A stretch of 64,000 nt of DNA from Strobilurus pachycystidiatus (GCA_019915135.1 JAHLMK010000001.1:2604001-2668000); one strand, 5' to 3'; numbered from the stretch's first letter, positions 36,316 to 46,284 are shown. Notes: generated from the letters alone by a model not told the origin. Numbers and translations: made by a program.

Positions 36316-36485
36316 GAACCCAGACTGGCGATGCTTGCGTTCGCAGTCTCTGGGTACCCGAAAACTGAGATGATGACCGTGAGCGAGAAAGAAGCGCGTT
36401 CTCGATCACGTGAGACGTTCTCTGATCTTGCACGAAACAGCGCCTCGATTCCTCCTTCCCGCGCCAGCCCCCTCGAGGCTTCCAT
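36316..36485 (-). repeat. Repeat R, left copy (terminal repeat of the DIRS element)
   Basis: 170 bp identical to 43939-44108 and 45112-45281. It forms the 3' border of the retrotransposon as read on the minus strand. It sits directly after copy 1 of repeat U. The 7-mer GGCTTCC occurs just before this copy (in the SKN1 start) and again at its far end. Confidence 0.9.
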
Positions 36486-36805
36486 TTCGTGGCGGAGATC
36501 AATCACGTCTTCCTAGATCTCAGTGTAGTCTGAAGACTTCGTTTTGTTACAAAGAAATACAATTCAATTGGATCTACAAAACTAAGTCTGATTAAGAAAG
36601 TCAAACAGGTGACACTGGTTGCCGTGAGTTGGGTGAAGGGGAAACGGGAAAGACTGCGAAACATTCGAGTCGAAACCGTTTCTCCAAGTGACGAGCTGAG
36701 TGAGATGGGATCCGATACCCCACCTGGGAAACCAAGTCGACTGCGCGTCGCGATCCCAAAACGAGCGAGACAACCCCAAGCCACGGCAAGCTGTCGCCTG
36801 TGCAC
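36486..36805. other. DIRS 3' non-coding region
   Basis: 320 bp between the recombinase stop and the left terminal repeat. It includes a short inverted repeat, AGTCTGAAGACT, near 36527-36538. It should carry the 3' end of the element's transcript. No gene seen. Confidence 0.55.
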
Positions 36806-38008
36806 CTAAGCTGTCTCCCTCTTCGTCCTCTCCCCCTTGGCGAGTCCTTCGATGTGGATGACTCCCAGTGCGTCTAGTTTGCGCCAGTACCTCAAAAACG
36901 CGTCCGACGACCATCTTCCCATTGCCCGAACCACGTCCGGGTTGACCCCGTTCAGCAAGTAGAAGGTCGTCCCCCCAATCCGGAAGCAATGGCCCGAGAG
37001 ACGCTTGAAACCGGCCTTCTCCCAAATCTCATTGCACCTCGCCATAAACGCCCTCGCCGTCAGGACCTTCCGCGTCCCGTCGATCTCCATGTATGATGCT
37101 AGTGGGGAGTCGTTTTCCAGTTCGTTAGCCTGGATGTGGAATTCGAGGGCTGCCGACGGGCAAGCGTCGCCTAGCTCCGGCTGCGCGCATATGACCACTC
37201 TCTCCCCTTTCTCCTTCTTCGTCTTCGACCACGGTAGGTCAAGATGTCGCGATCCCTTCTGTGAGAAAGGTCTGCCCAGATCGCCTTTTGTCGGATGTTT
37301 GCGCGGATCGAAATCCTCGAGTCGCTCCGAGGTTGGTAGCATCTCGCCCGCTCTCATCTGCGCGAAAACGAGCGGGGAAGCTATTCCTAGAACCGCAATA
37401 TCCTTCGGCTCCGTCAAATCCAGACCTTTTGCCAGAGCTTGCAAGTGCTCGACCGTTACCGGCTCTCTCGGCGCGCGCTTGTTAGTCCTTGGGGCTTCGC
37501 GTTGAACTCCCTCCATTACGTAGCTCAACTGGATAGACGTTTCCCAGGGCAAGCCGTTGAGGACGTGGAAAGCTCGGACGCCGTACAGCTTTGCGCGAAC
37601 GCCTCCGCTCCCGTTCTTCCCTAGCCCAGACGCTGCAAAGTTCTCCAGGTGCCGCTGCTGGGCCGGGAACCTGTAACGCGCCTCCAGATTTGTGTCGTCC
37701 GCCCACTGCAGGTAAGCGCGAAGACCCGCCTCGTGTTGCTTCCTGGTACCTTTCGCCCAGGCGTTCTGAATAGATTGTCTTGTTTGCGGAGGGATATCGG
37801 GGAGGTAGGCGATGTATTCTGTCCGAATTCCTTCCATGAAGTCCGCTGGCTCTTTGCGCCGCTGCGCTCGAAAACGGCCTGTACCCGCTTTCTTGAGAAA
37901 GCCCGACGTTTCGTAGCGTGTGACGCACCTGTCCCCCGCTTCCCGGTGGTATCGCTCGGCATGCTGCGTCGGCGTTGTGCTCGTGTGGATGATAGCGACG
38001 TGAAACAT
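36806..38008 (-). CDS. DIRS tyrosine recombinase
   Basis: Single exon, 400 residues. It would integrate the circular DNA copy of the element without a target duplication. Catalytic residues are all present: Arg219 in MRAGEML, a lysine at 262-265 in WSKTKK, His340 and Arg343 in GHCFRIGG, Trp366 in GRWSSDAF (in the second-His position, as in many Crypton and DIRS enzymes) and the nucleophile Tyr374 in FLRYWR. The N-terminal SAM-like DNA-binding helices lie around residues 55-165. The ATG at 38008 is 141 bp from the ATG of the opposite-strand gene, so it may have its own promoter. Confidence 0.93.
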   Translation of the reverse strand: MFHVAIIHTSTTPTQHAERYHREAGDRCVTRYETSGFLKKAGTGRFRAQRRKEPADFMEGIRTEYIAYLPDIPPQTRQSIQNAWAKGTRKQHEAGLRAYLQWADDTNLEARYRFPAQQRHLENFAASGLGKNGSGGVRAKLYGVRAFHVLNGLPWETSIQLSYVMEGVQREAPRTNKRAPREPVTVEHLQALAKGLDLTEPKDIAVLGIASPLVFAQMRAGEMLPTSERLEDFDPRKHPTKGDLGRPFSQKGSRHLDLPWSKTKKEKGERVVICAQPELGDACPSAALEFHIQANELENDSPLASYMEIDGTRKVLTARAFMARCNEIWEKAGFKRLSGHCFRIGGTTFYLLNGVNPDVVRAMGRWSSDAFLRYWRKLDALGVIHIEGLAKGERTKRETA

Positions 38009-38149
38009 GGCGCCGATCTTTCTCCCAAAACGGTTCGATCGTGTTGGATCTTAAAAACCTCCGAGGTGCGTCCTATTTGCCTCCGACTTTGAGTTTAATT
38101 CTGATCTTAAGCGCCGGCGCTTAGCTGCGGTGACTCATTCTTGAACTAC
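38009..38149. promoter_or_regulatory. Divergent start region inside the DIRS element
   Basis: 141 bp between the ATG of the recombinase (-) and the ATG of the opposite-strand gene (+). Two divergent starts this close suggest an internal bidirectional promoter; no motif is claimed. Confidence 0.4.
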
Positions 38150-38769
38150 ATGTCTACGCCCGCATCTTCCCTACGTGGCCTCAGAGCCGTTCGCACTCGT
38201 GCTCAAGAAAAAATCTGCAAACTCGTTCGCAGCCTCAAAGCTGTTCACGAGTTAGTCTTGCTCGATTATCAAGAACGTACGCTGTTCTCTTTCCTTGTTA
38301 GCTCGTCGTTGAAATTTTTTCAGACGTCCACCGTCTCGTGTCCACCGCTCTCTCCAGTGACTTCAAACAGGATCTCGTCAGCGCTGACAGTGCGTGGTCT
38401 CGTCGTCTGCCTTGCTAGACTTCTGACTCCCGTTGTCCAGGTCTCGCCACCGAGCTAACCGATCTTTCGCCCGCTGACGAGTTCTCCCCCTGCTCCGGCC
38501 GTGGAGAGGTTGGCGGGACGCTCGCCCTGCGCAATAAAATGGAGTGGGCTGGGGCCTTTGAGGCTATGGGTGTTCGCACCCTCAACGACATGCGAATCTT
38601 GTCCGCCCTATGTGCGTCGCCTCTTCCCTCGAAAACTCTTTCTCAGTTTTTTTCCGCAGACAAATCCGACGCCACTCAGATCCGCGCGCTCATGAGCGAG
38701 GCCCTCGCCATCGATGAGCTGTCTCCCGATATGGCAACGCTCGACGACATGCTAGACCCGTATCCGTAG
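38150..38769 (+). CDS. Opposite-strand accessory protein of the DIRS element, unknown function
   Basis: Exons 38150-38276, 38324-38389 and 38441-38769, 173 residues. Introns of 47 and 51 bp have clean borders (GTACGC...TTTTCAG and GTGCGT...GTCCAG), and the reading frame continues through both without a stop. The protein starts basic and helical (LRAVRTRAQEKICKLVRSL), then becomes acidic and ends in a Met/Asp-rich tail (DMATLDDMLDPYP). It has no zinc knuckle, no catalytic motif and no membrane segment that I can recognise. It lies tail to tail with the RNase H end (98 bp) and head to head with the recombinase. A host gene fragment captured by the element is an alternative. Confidence 0.75.
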
Positions 38770-38866
38770 ACATCGACGCCGTCCATCCCCTTGTACCAGT
38801 AGTTCAAACATCGTTCAACGTCTCTATTTCTGTAGTGTATTCCAAGCCGTTGCCAATACTACCTAT

Positions 38867-41075
38867 TCACAAATCTGCGTATGCTACCGAGTGCTTTACG
38901 AACGGTCTCAAATGATGCGGGACCCGAGGCGGGTACTGGAGCAAGTCTCCCTTCGCCCCAAATTCTCCTCGCGAAGGAGCGTCCGCCGTGTTCACCTTCG
39001 TGTTCACGTACTCTATCGTGAGCCAGATCCCGTAGTCCTGCATCAAGCTGACTATGCGGCGCAAAATGGCGTTCTGCTGGCGACCTCTCGAGTAGCCTGC
39101 CTTCAGCCCTCCGATGACTCCCTGATTATCCGACCGCAGGCGAATGTGGGTGTCCTTGTACCCGGCCGCATGCAGCGTCCGCAGCGCCATCTCGATGACG
39201 ACCATCTCTCCCCATCCAATATCTCTACCATCTGACTTCCAGCCCTCCTTGAACTCCCAAGCCAACCAACGTCCGTTCAGCACCAGGCCCATTCCCCAGG
39301 AGGTCGACACGTCAACCATAATCTCCACGTCCTCTCTAATCGGTCCCGGAGTCACGCAGGTCATACCCAGGAAATCTTTCCCCAGCTGGTCGTACCACCA
39401 TACCAAGTCCTCCGCCAACGAGGCGGACACTTTGTGCGCGACGAATCCCGGTGCGCCCTCTTTGAAACTCGCCCGCAGCCGGTAGAGTAGGGGCATCCTC
39501 GAACGACCTTCTGGGCAAATCAGGCAAACGTGGTTGAGCGTACCCGCTATCGAGTCCACCTCCTTCCTCGTCATTGCAGCTCCCTTCTTCAAAAACTTCT
39601 CCAATTTCCCCCTGTACTTCTCTTTCTTCTTCGCCGGAAGCTGAACGACCTTCGACGCCAAGTCCCAATCGAAACCGATATAGGTGAAGTCCGAACTGAA
39701 GGGGACAAACTTGTCCGGCGCCCACGGCCAGCCCAACTTTTCCGCCACCTTCCAAACCAAGCTTGCGTCGTATGCGTAGAGGAAGGTACCGTCCTTCGTA
39801 CGGCCCTTCGGGTAACGGAAGAAAATGAAGTCATCCACCCACTTCAACACCGCTTCCACTCCTGCAAACAAGAGCAGAATGACCATCACGTCCGCTATTC
39901 TCCCGAAAATTCCGGGAGACGGGGAGGCGCCAAAGTCCAAGAGGTAGTTCATGTGGAAAAGAATGCCCAGGAGAATGGTCGTGAAGATCCTCTGAGACGG
40001 CTTGGTCGGGACGTTGCGAAAAGCGGATTCTACGTCGAACGTAGCCACCTGCGTCCCCTCTGGCGCCTCAGCCACCTTCAAGAGACACTCTGAAAAGGTA
40101 CCCCACTCGCACTGAAACCGATCTGTGTCGATAATCGCGTTTATTGAAGTTGTCTCGGGGTCTATAGCTAAAGGTTCTTCAAGTTGTAATTCATCCAGCG
40201 AAAGCGATTTTCTTCTCTGTAATTCTTTTTCCAAATCCGGCGGGAGCGTCGACCGCGGGAATGAGTGATCAGTCGTAATGCGAAGTTTCCCGGGCCGCTG
40301 CTCCACAACATTCATAGGTGCGGACCTAAAGTAGCCTGTTTCCCTTGTCAGAAACCGTCGGGAAAAGTGAGGAAGGCGAACCAATTTTTGATTCCAGCTC
40401 TTCCTTCGTAAACCCTCTCGATAGGCGTCCCATCGCCCGTTCCGCTCCATACTGTTTTTCGATGAACTCTAAGTGTTCAGGCGTCTTCGCGTGGTTCGGT
40501 GGCGTGAAAGTCTTCGTCAAAGCAATGCCATCCAGCCCCAGCAAAAACCCCTCCCGCATACCCTTCGGCACGTCAGCGTACTCCTCCAGGATCCCGGCCT
40601 CTCTCATCGCCGCCTCCCACTCGTCCGCCTTGAACGGTGTCCAAATAGGGAACAGATCCTCCCCCTCCTCGAAACTCGGCGGCACAACGCCAGCCTCCAA
40701 CAACCCCGGTTCCGCCGGAACCGCCTCCCCCCGCTCCGCCCCCACCGACTCCTCACAAGTCGGGGCACCCCTGTGCTCCGTGTCCGCGCTTGCCGCAGAT
40801 GGAACAGGCGTGAGCGAACTGTGTATCGCAGGGCTTCCCCCCGCGGGCGCACTCGGTGTTTGTGTTGTATCCGATGCAGAAGTAGACCTTGCCGTCGCGC
40901 CAGGTTCCCTTGGAATTGGGCTTGCATCGCCTAGACTTCTCCGGTGTGCACTCGGGGTGGAGATGGTCGCAGCTGCCGCAGTAGCAGCAGCGGGTACCTG
41001 CCGGGTACGTCCTGTGAGCGCCGCTGGTCTTCGCGACGCTGGGGGGCTTGCTTCCCGCTTTCGAGGTCTGGGCAC
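38867..41075 (-). CDS. DIRS reverse transcriptase and RNase H
   Basis: Two exons (complement): about 40383-41075 (5' end uncertain; last coding base 40382) and 38867-40335, with a 46-bp intron 40336-40381 that restores the conserved string KIGYFRSAPMNVVEQRPGK. RT motifs follow: TFDVESAFRNV, GASPSPGIFGRIAD and the catalytic WVDDF. RNase H shows Asp in MVDVSTSWG, Glu in GEMVVIE, Asp in RSDNQG and NTADAPSRG. The 5' part overlaps gag by more than 300 bp in the +1 frame and has no ATG before 40607, inside a conserved block. Translation by a +1 shift from gag, or from an unseen splice, is therefore likely. No protease or integrase is present. Confidence 0.88.
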
Positions 41076-43811
41076 TGCTGTTCGAAGTTGATGAGGATAC
41101 CGGCACAGCTTTCTTGAATTTCGTACCCATGGTACTCGCGCTCGACCCGGCTGCCGCTGTCAACTCCTCGAACTGCTTGTCGCGTACCTCCGTCATACAG
41201 GTGTCCCACAGCGTCTGCGCCCAAGCGCCAACGTCCACCAAGCCGGCCGACGTGACGAACGCTTCCATCATGTCCCGCATGTACAGCTTCCCAGCCATGA
41301 GCTCTCTGGGCTTCCCTTCGCCCATCTTCCTCATCAGCGTGTCGCGGAGCGTCTCGAACTGAACCGCCAACTCCTCCGCCGTCGCTAACTCCTTGTCCCT
41401 CGGGACGAACGAGGCGCGAATCCCATCGATGAGACGCCCGACTCGAGCCAGCCACACCTGGTGCGACAGAGAAAGGTCGGAGGTGAGCGCCGTCGTGGTG
41501 GGAACGTTCTTCAGAATCACGTTCCCCCCGTCCTCGGTCAGAACCATCGCTTCGGGCACTCCGGAAACCTCTTTCTGCTTCTCCTTTTGGCTGTTTTCCT
41601 CCGACAGGGAGGACAACGATATCAGCGAACGCCACCCATTGGCCAGGATCTTCGCGACGGGGCGAGGGAACGTGAACTCGTCCTTGCCCGGCATCTCGTC
41701 GCGGTTCAGGAAGCGCCTACCTGCCAGCGCCAACCTCTTAGAGACCGGAGGCGAACTAGGCGAGGGCGGAGTGCGAGACAGCTTGAGCGCCCGCTTCACG
41801 GAAAGGAGCTGGTGTCGCTTCTTCCTCTCCGGGCTAAGACCCACCAGATTTCCCGTCCGGGGGGATGGTTTCCGCTTACGCTGAGCCCTCTTGGTCAGGT
41901 CAACGCCCAAGGCCGCCGCCAGGCGCACCCCAGCAGAACCTTCCCTCTGGAAGGCCTCTCTGACGTCGTCCTCCGAGTCGGCGCCATCGCGGTCCGAGGC
42001 AGACTCCCCAGAGCCGCTATCCGGCGGCGCCCTCGCGGGCGTACGCGGCGTGCGGGGGGCAGAAGGTCCCGACGCCTGCTCCTTCTCCCTACGGAGACGG
42101 TCGCTCTTCATCTGAGCCTCCCGCTTGTTCAGGGCGGCGATCCTGGCTCGAGCGGCCTCTACCTCCGCGGCTCGGGAAGCGTCGCGCAGCAACTTAGCTT
42201 TGCGGCGCGCGCGTTCTTCCTCCTTCGCCTTAGCCTCCGCTACGGCACGAGCAGCTGCAAGCGCTTCTTCGCGCTCAGCCTTCAACCGGGCCTCCTCCCG
42301 CTCGCGAGCCGCTTCCAACGCTTCCCGCGCCTTCCGCTCCTGCTCGATCTTAGCTTCCGCGGCTGCAACCTTCGCCTTCGCGGCCTCGAGGGACCTGCGC
42401 TCCTCCGCCCCCGCGGCCTCGCGCTCCTCCTCCTCGCGCTCCTTCTTCTCGCGCGCCTGTCTATCCTTCTCGAGGGCCTTCGCCGCCCGACGCTGCTTGT
42501 CGGCGTGAGCGTCCGTCGCCTGCGCGGCGACCAGAGACTCCTCAACCGCAACGCGGCGCTTCGCCTCCCGCTCCTCCGCATGGACTTGCTCCAGCGCGTC
42601 ACGCGCGGCGTCTGAGGAATCACCCTCGTCCCGGTCGGACGAAGGAGCTGGCGCCGGCTTCCCGGGCTTAGGCTTGGACGAGGCCGAACCTGCGCAAGGA
42701 GAAAGCATCAGCGACTGCTCGCGACAACACTAAAACCCCCCCCCCTCCCCTCCGGGAGAGACCCCACTCCTCTGAGCGGGGACACCAACTAAACAACGCC
42801 ACCCCCCCTCCGGGAGGTTCCCTCCGCCCCAAGGCGAGAGAGCAACAAAGGCGTCCCCCAGCGGGGTCTGCTAAGCCGAGAGGCGCCCCCCCTCCGGGAA
42901 GGACACCCCCCCTCCCCTACGGGAGGACCGGCGACTGCTAACAACGCCCCCCCCCTCCTACAAGGGGAGCCGACCACCCCTACGGGAGGAAGGACTGGGA
43001 CGCACCCTCTCCTAGCAAGAGGGATACTGAAAAACGGGGGGGCGTAGCAGCCCCGGGCGGCACTGCGCCACCCCGACCCCTACGGGCCGCCCTCTGGAAA
43101 AGAACGGGAAAGACACTCACCCAGCACTGCAGCCGACTGCCGCCTTGCCTTGAGCGCAGCGAGGTCCAACATACGGGCGGGAGTGAATTTCCCCGACGTC
43201 TTCAGCGCCGAACCCCCCGACGCGGCGCCTTCCCCCGCAGGGACCCCCCCAGTTCGCCCCGAGCGGTCCGCGGACCCCCGAAGAGTTCTGGTGAAATCGC
43301 TGGCGGGCTGGGTGCGCGTGCCGGGCGAGAAAACTGGTGGCGGCAGCAAGGCGGCTCCTGGACCGGTGACGAAACGAACCCTTGACATGACAGGTTCGCC
43401 GGGCTGTCCGGACGCTTCTGGGCCCCGCGGAATGGGCGGCTCCTGATTGGCTCCCTGGCGAGAGTTGGACTGGAGGGCGTCCGGGCTGAACTGCTCGATG
43501 CCGTCCCGCGCCACGTCCTCGAACTGCTCGACAGGCGAGGACGACCGAGCGTCGTCCGCCTCGGCCGCCTGGATCATGTCGGCCACGGAGTACGCCTCGT
43601 CGTCGCCGTCGCTATCTGCCACGGCCGCGTCGTCCACGGCGGGCACGTCCTTGCGCTTCTTGTTCTTGTCGAGGGTCCTACTGACCGCCTGGTACCTGAC
43701 GTCGTCCAGGCTTGTTAACGGGGCCGTCCTCGCCGCCGACGCTCTCGTCATGCGAGCAGGAGGGCGGTAGTCGTCGTCGTCACCCGAAACGGGCTTGATC
43801 CTCGGAGGCAT
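40753..43811 (-). CDS. DIRS gag-like nucleic-acid-binding protein
   Basis: Two exons (complement): 43121-43811 and 40753-42689, 876 residues, separated by a 431-bp intron with GTGAGT and GCGCAG borders and matching phase. The N-terminal part is disordered; the middle (about residues 240-430) is a long charged coiled coil rich in Glu, Ala, Lys and Arg. A capsid-like helical region follows. The C-terminus carries two CCHC zinc knuckles, CCYCGSCDHLHPEC and CSICGKRGHGAQGC, with further Cys/His between them. The frame is open upstream through the terminal repeat to an ATG at 44108, so a longer N-terminus of 99 extra residues is possible. Its 3' end overlaps the reverse transcriptase frame. Confidence 0.85.
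42721..43090. repeat. C-rich hairpin repeats in the gag intron
   Basis: About 370 bp composed of runs of 4 to 9 C followed by the near-palindrome CTCCGGGAG or CTACGGGAG. At least six copies are visible (near 42750, 42808, 42892, 42916, 42976 and 43078). It fills the intron of gag. On the transcribed strand it is G-rich and could form hairpins or G-quadruplexes. Confidence 0.8.
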
Positions 43812-43823
43812 CCCTCGTAAGCC

Positions 43824-43905
43824 GAGTCGTTCGAGGCGATCCTGCTGCTCCAACCACGGTTGAATCTCGAGTCGCTCTAGGCGATTGAACCACGGTCGAA
43901 TCGAA
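43824..43905. repeat. Degenerate 40-bp direct repeat upstream of gag
   Basis: Two adjacent units share GAGTCG..C..TAGGCGAT-type and ACCACGGTtGAATC-type blocks (43824-43868 and 43869-43905). It lies between the right terminal repeat and the internal gag ATG, in the presumed 5' leader of the element. Confidence 0.5.
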
Positions 43906-43938
43906 CGTCGCCGGGGTATCCACGGATCCAAAGAAGTA

Positions 43939-44108
43939 GAACCCAGACTGGCGATGCTTGCGTTCGCAGTCTCTGGGTACCCGAAAACTGAGATGATGAC
44001 CGTGAGCGAGAAAGAAGCGCGTTCTCGATCACGTGAGACGTTCTCTGATCTTGCACGAAACAGCGCCTCGATTCCTCCTTCCCGCGCCAGCCCCCTCGAG
44101 GCTTCCAT
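43939..44108 (-). repeat. Repeat R, right copy (5' terminal repeat of the DIRS element)
   Basis: 170 bp identical to the left and free-standing copies. On the minus strand it begins ATGGAAGCC and stays open into gag. It borders repeat U copy 2. Confidence 0.9.
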
Positions 44109-45111
44109 CACGTCAAGTCGAAGTGGAGCCCTGACCCAACCATCTCAATAGAGCCCAGATAGAGCCCTAGAGGTTTGTAGAACGGCTATCCGGGTTTCGC
44201 CAGCAGCGCCCTACCCTGCCCGCCGAGCTCATCGAGCATTCCATCTGTGATCAGATCATGGAAAATTAATTATTTGCTCACCTGTTGTCGTGATACACGC
44301 AACATTCCATTTTGCAGTGTCGAAATCTTCAGTGGGAGGCATGCGGTGGCACCTCGGAAGGCGCGTGCGATAATCGATTCGCCATTGCCTCCCAAAGCAG
44401 AACCCGGAGCTCTAAATAGCCTCTCCGAGTCATGGCAGCTTGCACTGCAATGCGCGCAACTTGCCAGGAAGAGAGGGCGGATGAAGGTAGTCTCGTGGAC
44501 CACCCTCTACGGCGATGAAGAAACGGCGTTCATCTCTAAGCTTTAGAGCGTACGCGTAAGGCATTGGGCGCGCGCTAGATTAGGACATCGAGAGGGCGTG
44601 GCATGCACGTGGTCATTTCGGGTTCCAATTTCCCGCTACCTGCGCTATCATTCCAACGCCCACGGAAACAAGCATTCGGCGCGATAGCCAGGCTAAATTG
44701 ACAGGGCAGTGCCTCCAAGAACATCAGAGCGATGCGATCCGGTTTCTTGGGCGTGCGTTCTCGACGGATCGAAAGCTCGGAACAGCGCATTCTTGAGTTC
44801 TCCTGCTTCTAGACTTCCGCACGACGTTCACGATGCTCCCGTCCGACCTGGTGCCTACTTGAAGCCAAACAATCTATCTGTATAGCTCGGAAGTTTCTTG
44901 AAGGCTCTCATGTTCCTCTCATCTGGGTCTCGCTGAATTACTGACGGCATCAGTTTCGCTGTTGCCTGGGAAGGTTCCTACGTCCATCAGCCATATGCGA
45001 CCATTCCGTCACTCACAGATTCTCACAGCTGCCCCATATAGAGCTGATTGATATTCACCTCATAGACCTCTCGCGGTATCGGTCGATACCCACGTCCAGA
45101 CATGGCTTCCT
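44107..45111 (+). repeat. Repeat U, copy 2
   Basis: 1005 bp identical to copy 1 as far as I could compare. It carries a KRE6/SKN1 promoter and an ATG followed by two codons and TGA. It is joined to R copies on both sides, giving a 1173-bp U+R tandem unit. Confidence 0.93.
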
Positions 45112-45281
45112 GAACCCAGACTGGCGATGCTTGCGTTCGCAGTCTCTGGGTACCCGAAAACTGAGATGATGACCGTGAGCGAGAAAGAAGCGCGTTCTCG
45201 ATCACGTGAGACGTTCTCTGATCTTGCACGAAACAGCGCCTCGATTCCTCCTTCCCGCGCCAGCCCCCTCGAGGCTTCCAT
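45112..45281. repeat. Repeat R, free-standing copy
   Basis: 170 bp identical to the terminal repeats of the DIRS element, lying alone between U copies 2 and 3. It behaves like a solo terminal repeat. Confidence 0.9.
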
Positions 45282-46284
45282 CACGTCAAGTCGAAGTGGA
45301 GCCCTGACCCAACCATCTCAATAGAGCCCAGATAGAGCCCTAGAGGTTTGTAGAACGGCTATCCGGGTTTCGCCAGCAGCGCCCTACCCTGCCCGCCGAG
45401 CTCATCGAGCATTCCATCTGTGATCAGATCATGGAAAATTAATTATTTGCTCACCTGTTGTCGTGATACACGCAACATTCCATTTTGCAGTGTCGAAATC
45501 TTCAGTGGGAGGCATGCGGTGGCACCTCGGAAGGCGCGTGCGATAATCGATTCGCCATTGCCTCCCAAAGCAGAACCCGGAGCTCTAAATAGCCTCTCCG
45601 AGTCATGGCAGCTTGCACTGCAATGCGCGCAACTTGCCAGGAAGAGAGGGCGGATGAAGGTAGTCTCGTGGACCACCCTCTACGGCGATGAAGAAACGGC
45701 GTTCATCTCTAAGCTTTAGAGCGTACGCGTAAGGCATTGGGCGCGCGCTAGATTAGGACATCGAGAGGGCGTGGCATGCACGTGGTCATTTCGGGTTCCA
45801 ATTTCCCGCTACCTGCGCTATCATTCCAACGCCCACGGAAACAAGCATTCGGCGCGATAGCCAGGCTAAATTGACAGGGCAGTGCCTCCAAGAACATCAG
45901 AGCGATGCGATCCGGTTTCTTGGGCGTGCGTTCTCGACGGATCGAAAGCTCGGAACAGCGCATTCTTGAGTTCTCCTGCTTCTAGACTTCCGCACGACGT
46001 TCACGATGCTCCCGTCCGACCTAGTGCCTACTTGAAGCCAAACAATCTATCTGTATAGCTCGGAAGTTTCTTGAAGGCTCTCATGTTCCTCTCATCTGGG
46101 TCTCGCTGAATTACTGACGGCATCAGTTTCGCTGTTGCCTGGGAAGGTTCCTACGTCCATCAGCCATATGCGACCATTCCGTCACTCACAGATTCTCACA
46201 GCTGCCCCATATAGAGCTGATTGATATTCACCTCATAGACCTCTCGCGGTATCGGTCGATACCCACGTCCAGACATGGCTTCCT
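45280..46284 (+). repeat. Repeat U, copy 3 (native promoter of the KRE6/SKN1 gene)
   Basis: 1005 bp. It differs from copies 1 and 2 by at least one base (A instead of G at about 46023). It leads without interruption into the intact gene, so it is the functional copy. Confidence 0.92.

Larger units (their letters stand above)
36316..44108 (-). mobile_element. DIRS-class tyrosine-recombinase retrotransposon
   Basis: A 7.8-kb element bounded by identical 170-bp direct repeats. Read on the minus strand it holds gag with two CCHC zinc knuckles, reverse transcriptase plus RNase H without an integrase or protease, and a tyrosine recombinase, the diagnostic set of DIRS/Ngaro-type elements. All coding frames are open once two introns are removed, and the terminal repeats do not differ, so the insertion is young and may be active. 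An additional gene runs on the opposite strand between RNase H and recombinase. Terminal direct repeats are unlike the inverted or split repeats usual for the class. Confidence 0.92.

Noticed and set aside
36227..36506. Minus-strand frames across the left R-U junction, resembling a small gene
   Set aside because: They are the gag leader frame in R running out into promoter sequence; they end soon and are not conserved beyond R.
42915..42985. CCTACGGGAGG, which equals part of a conserved bacterial 16S rRNA site
   Set aside because: It is one variant of the hairpin repeat in the gag intron and has no rRNA context on either side.
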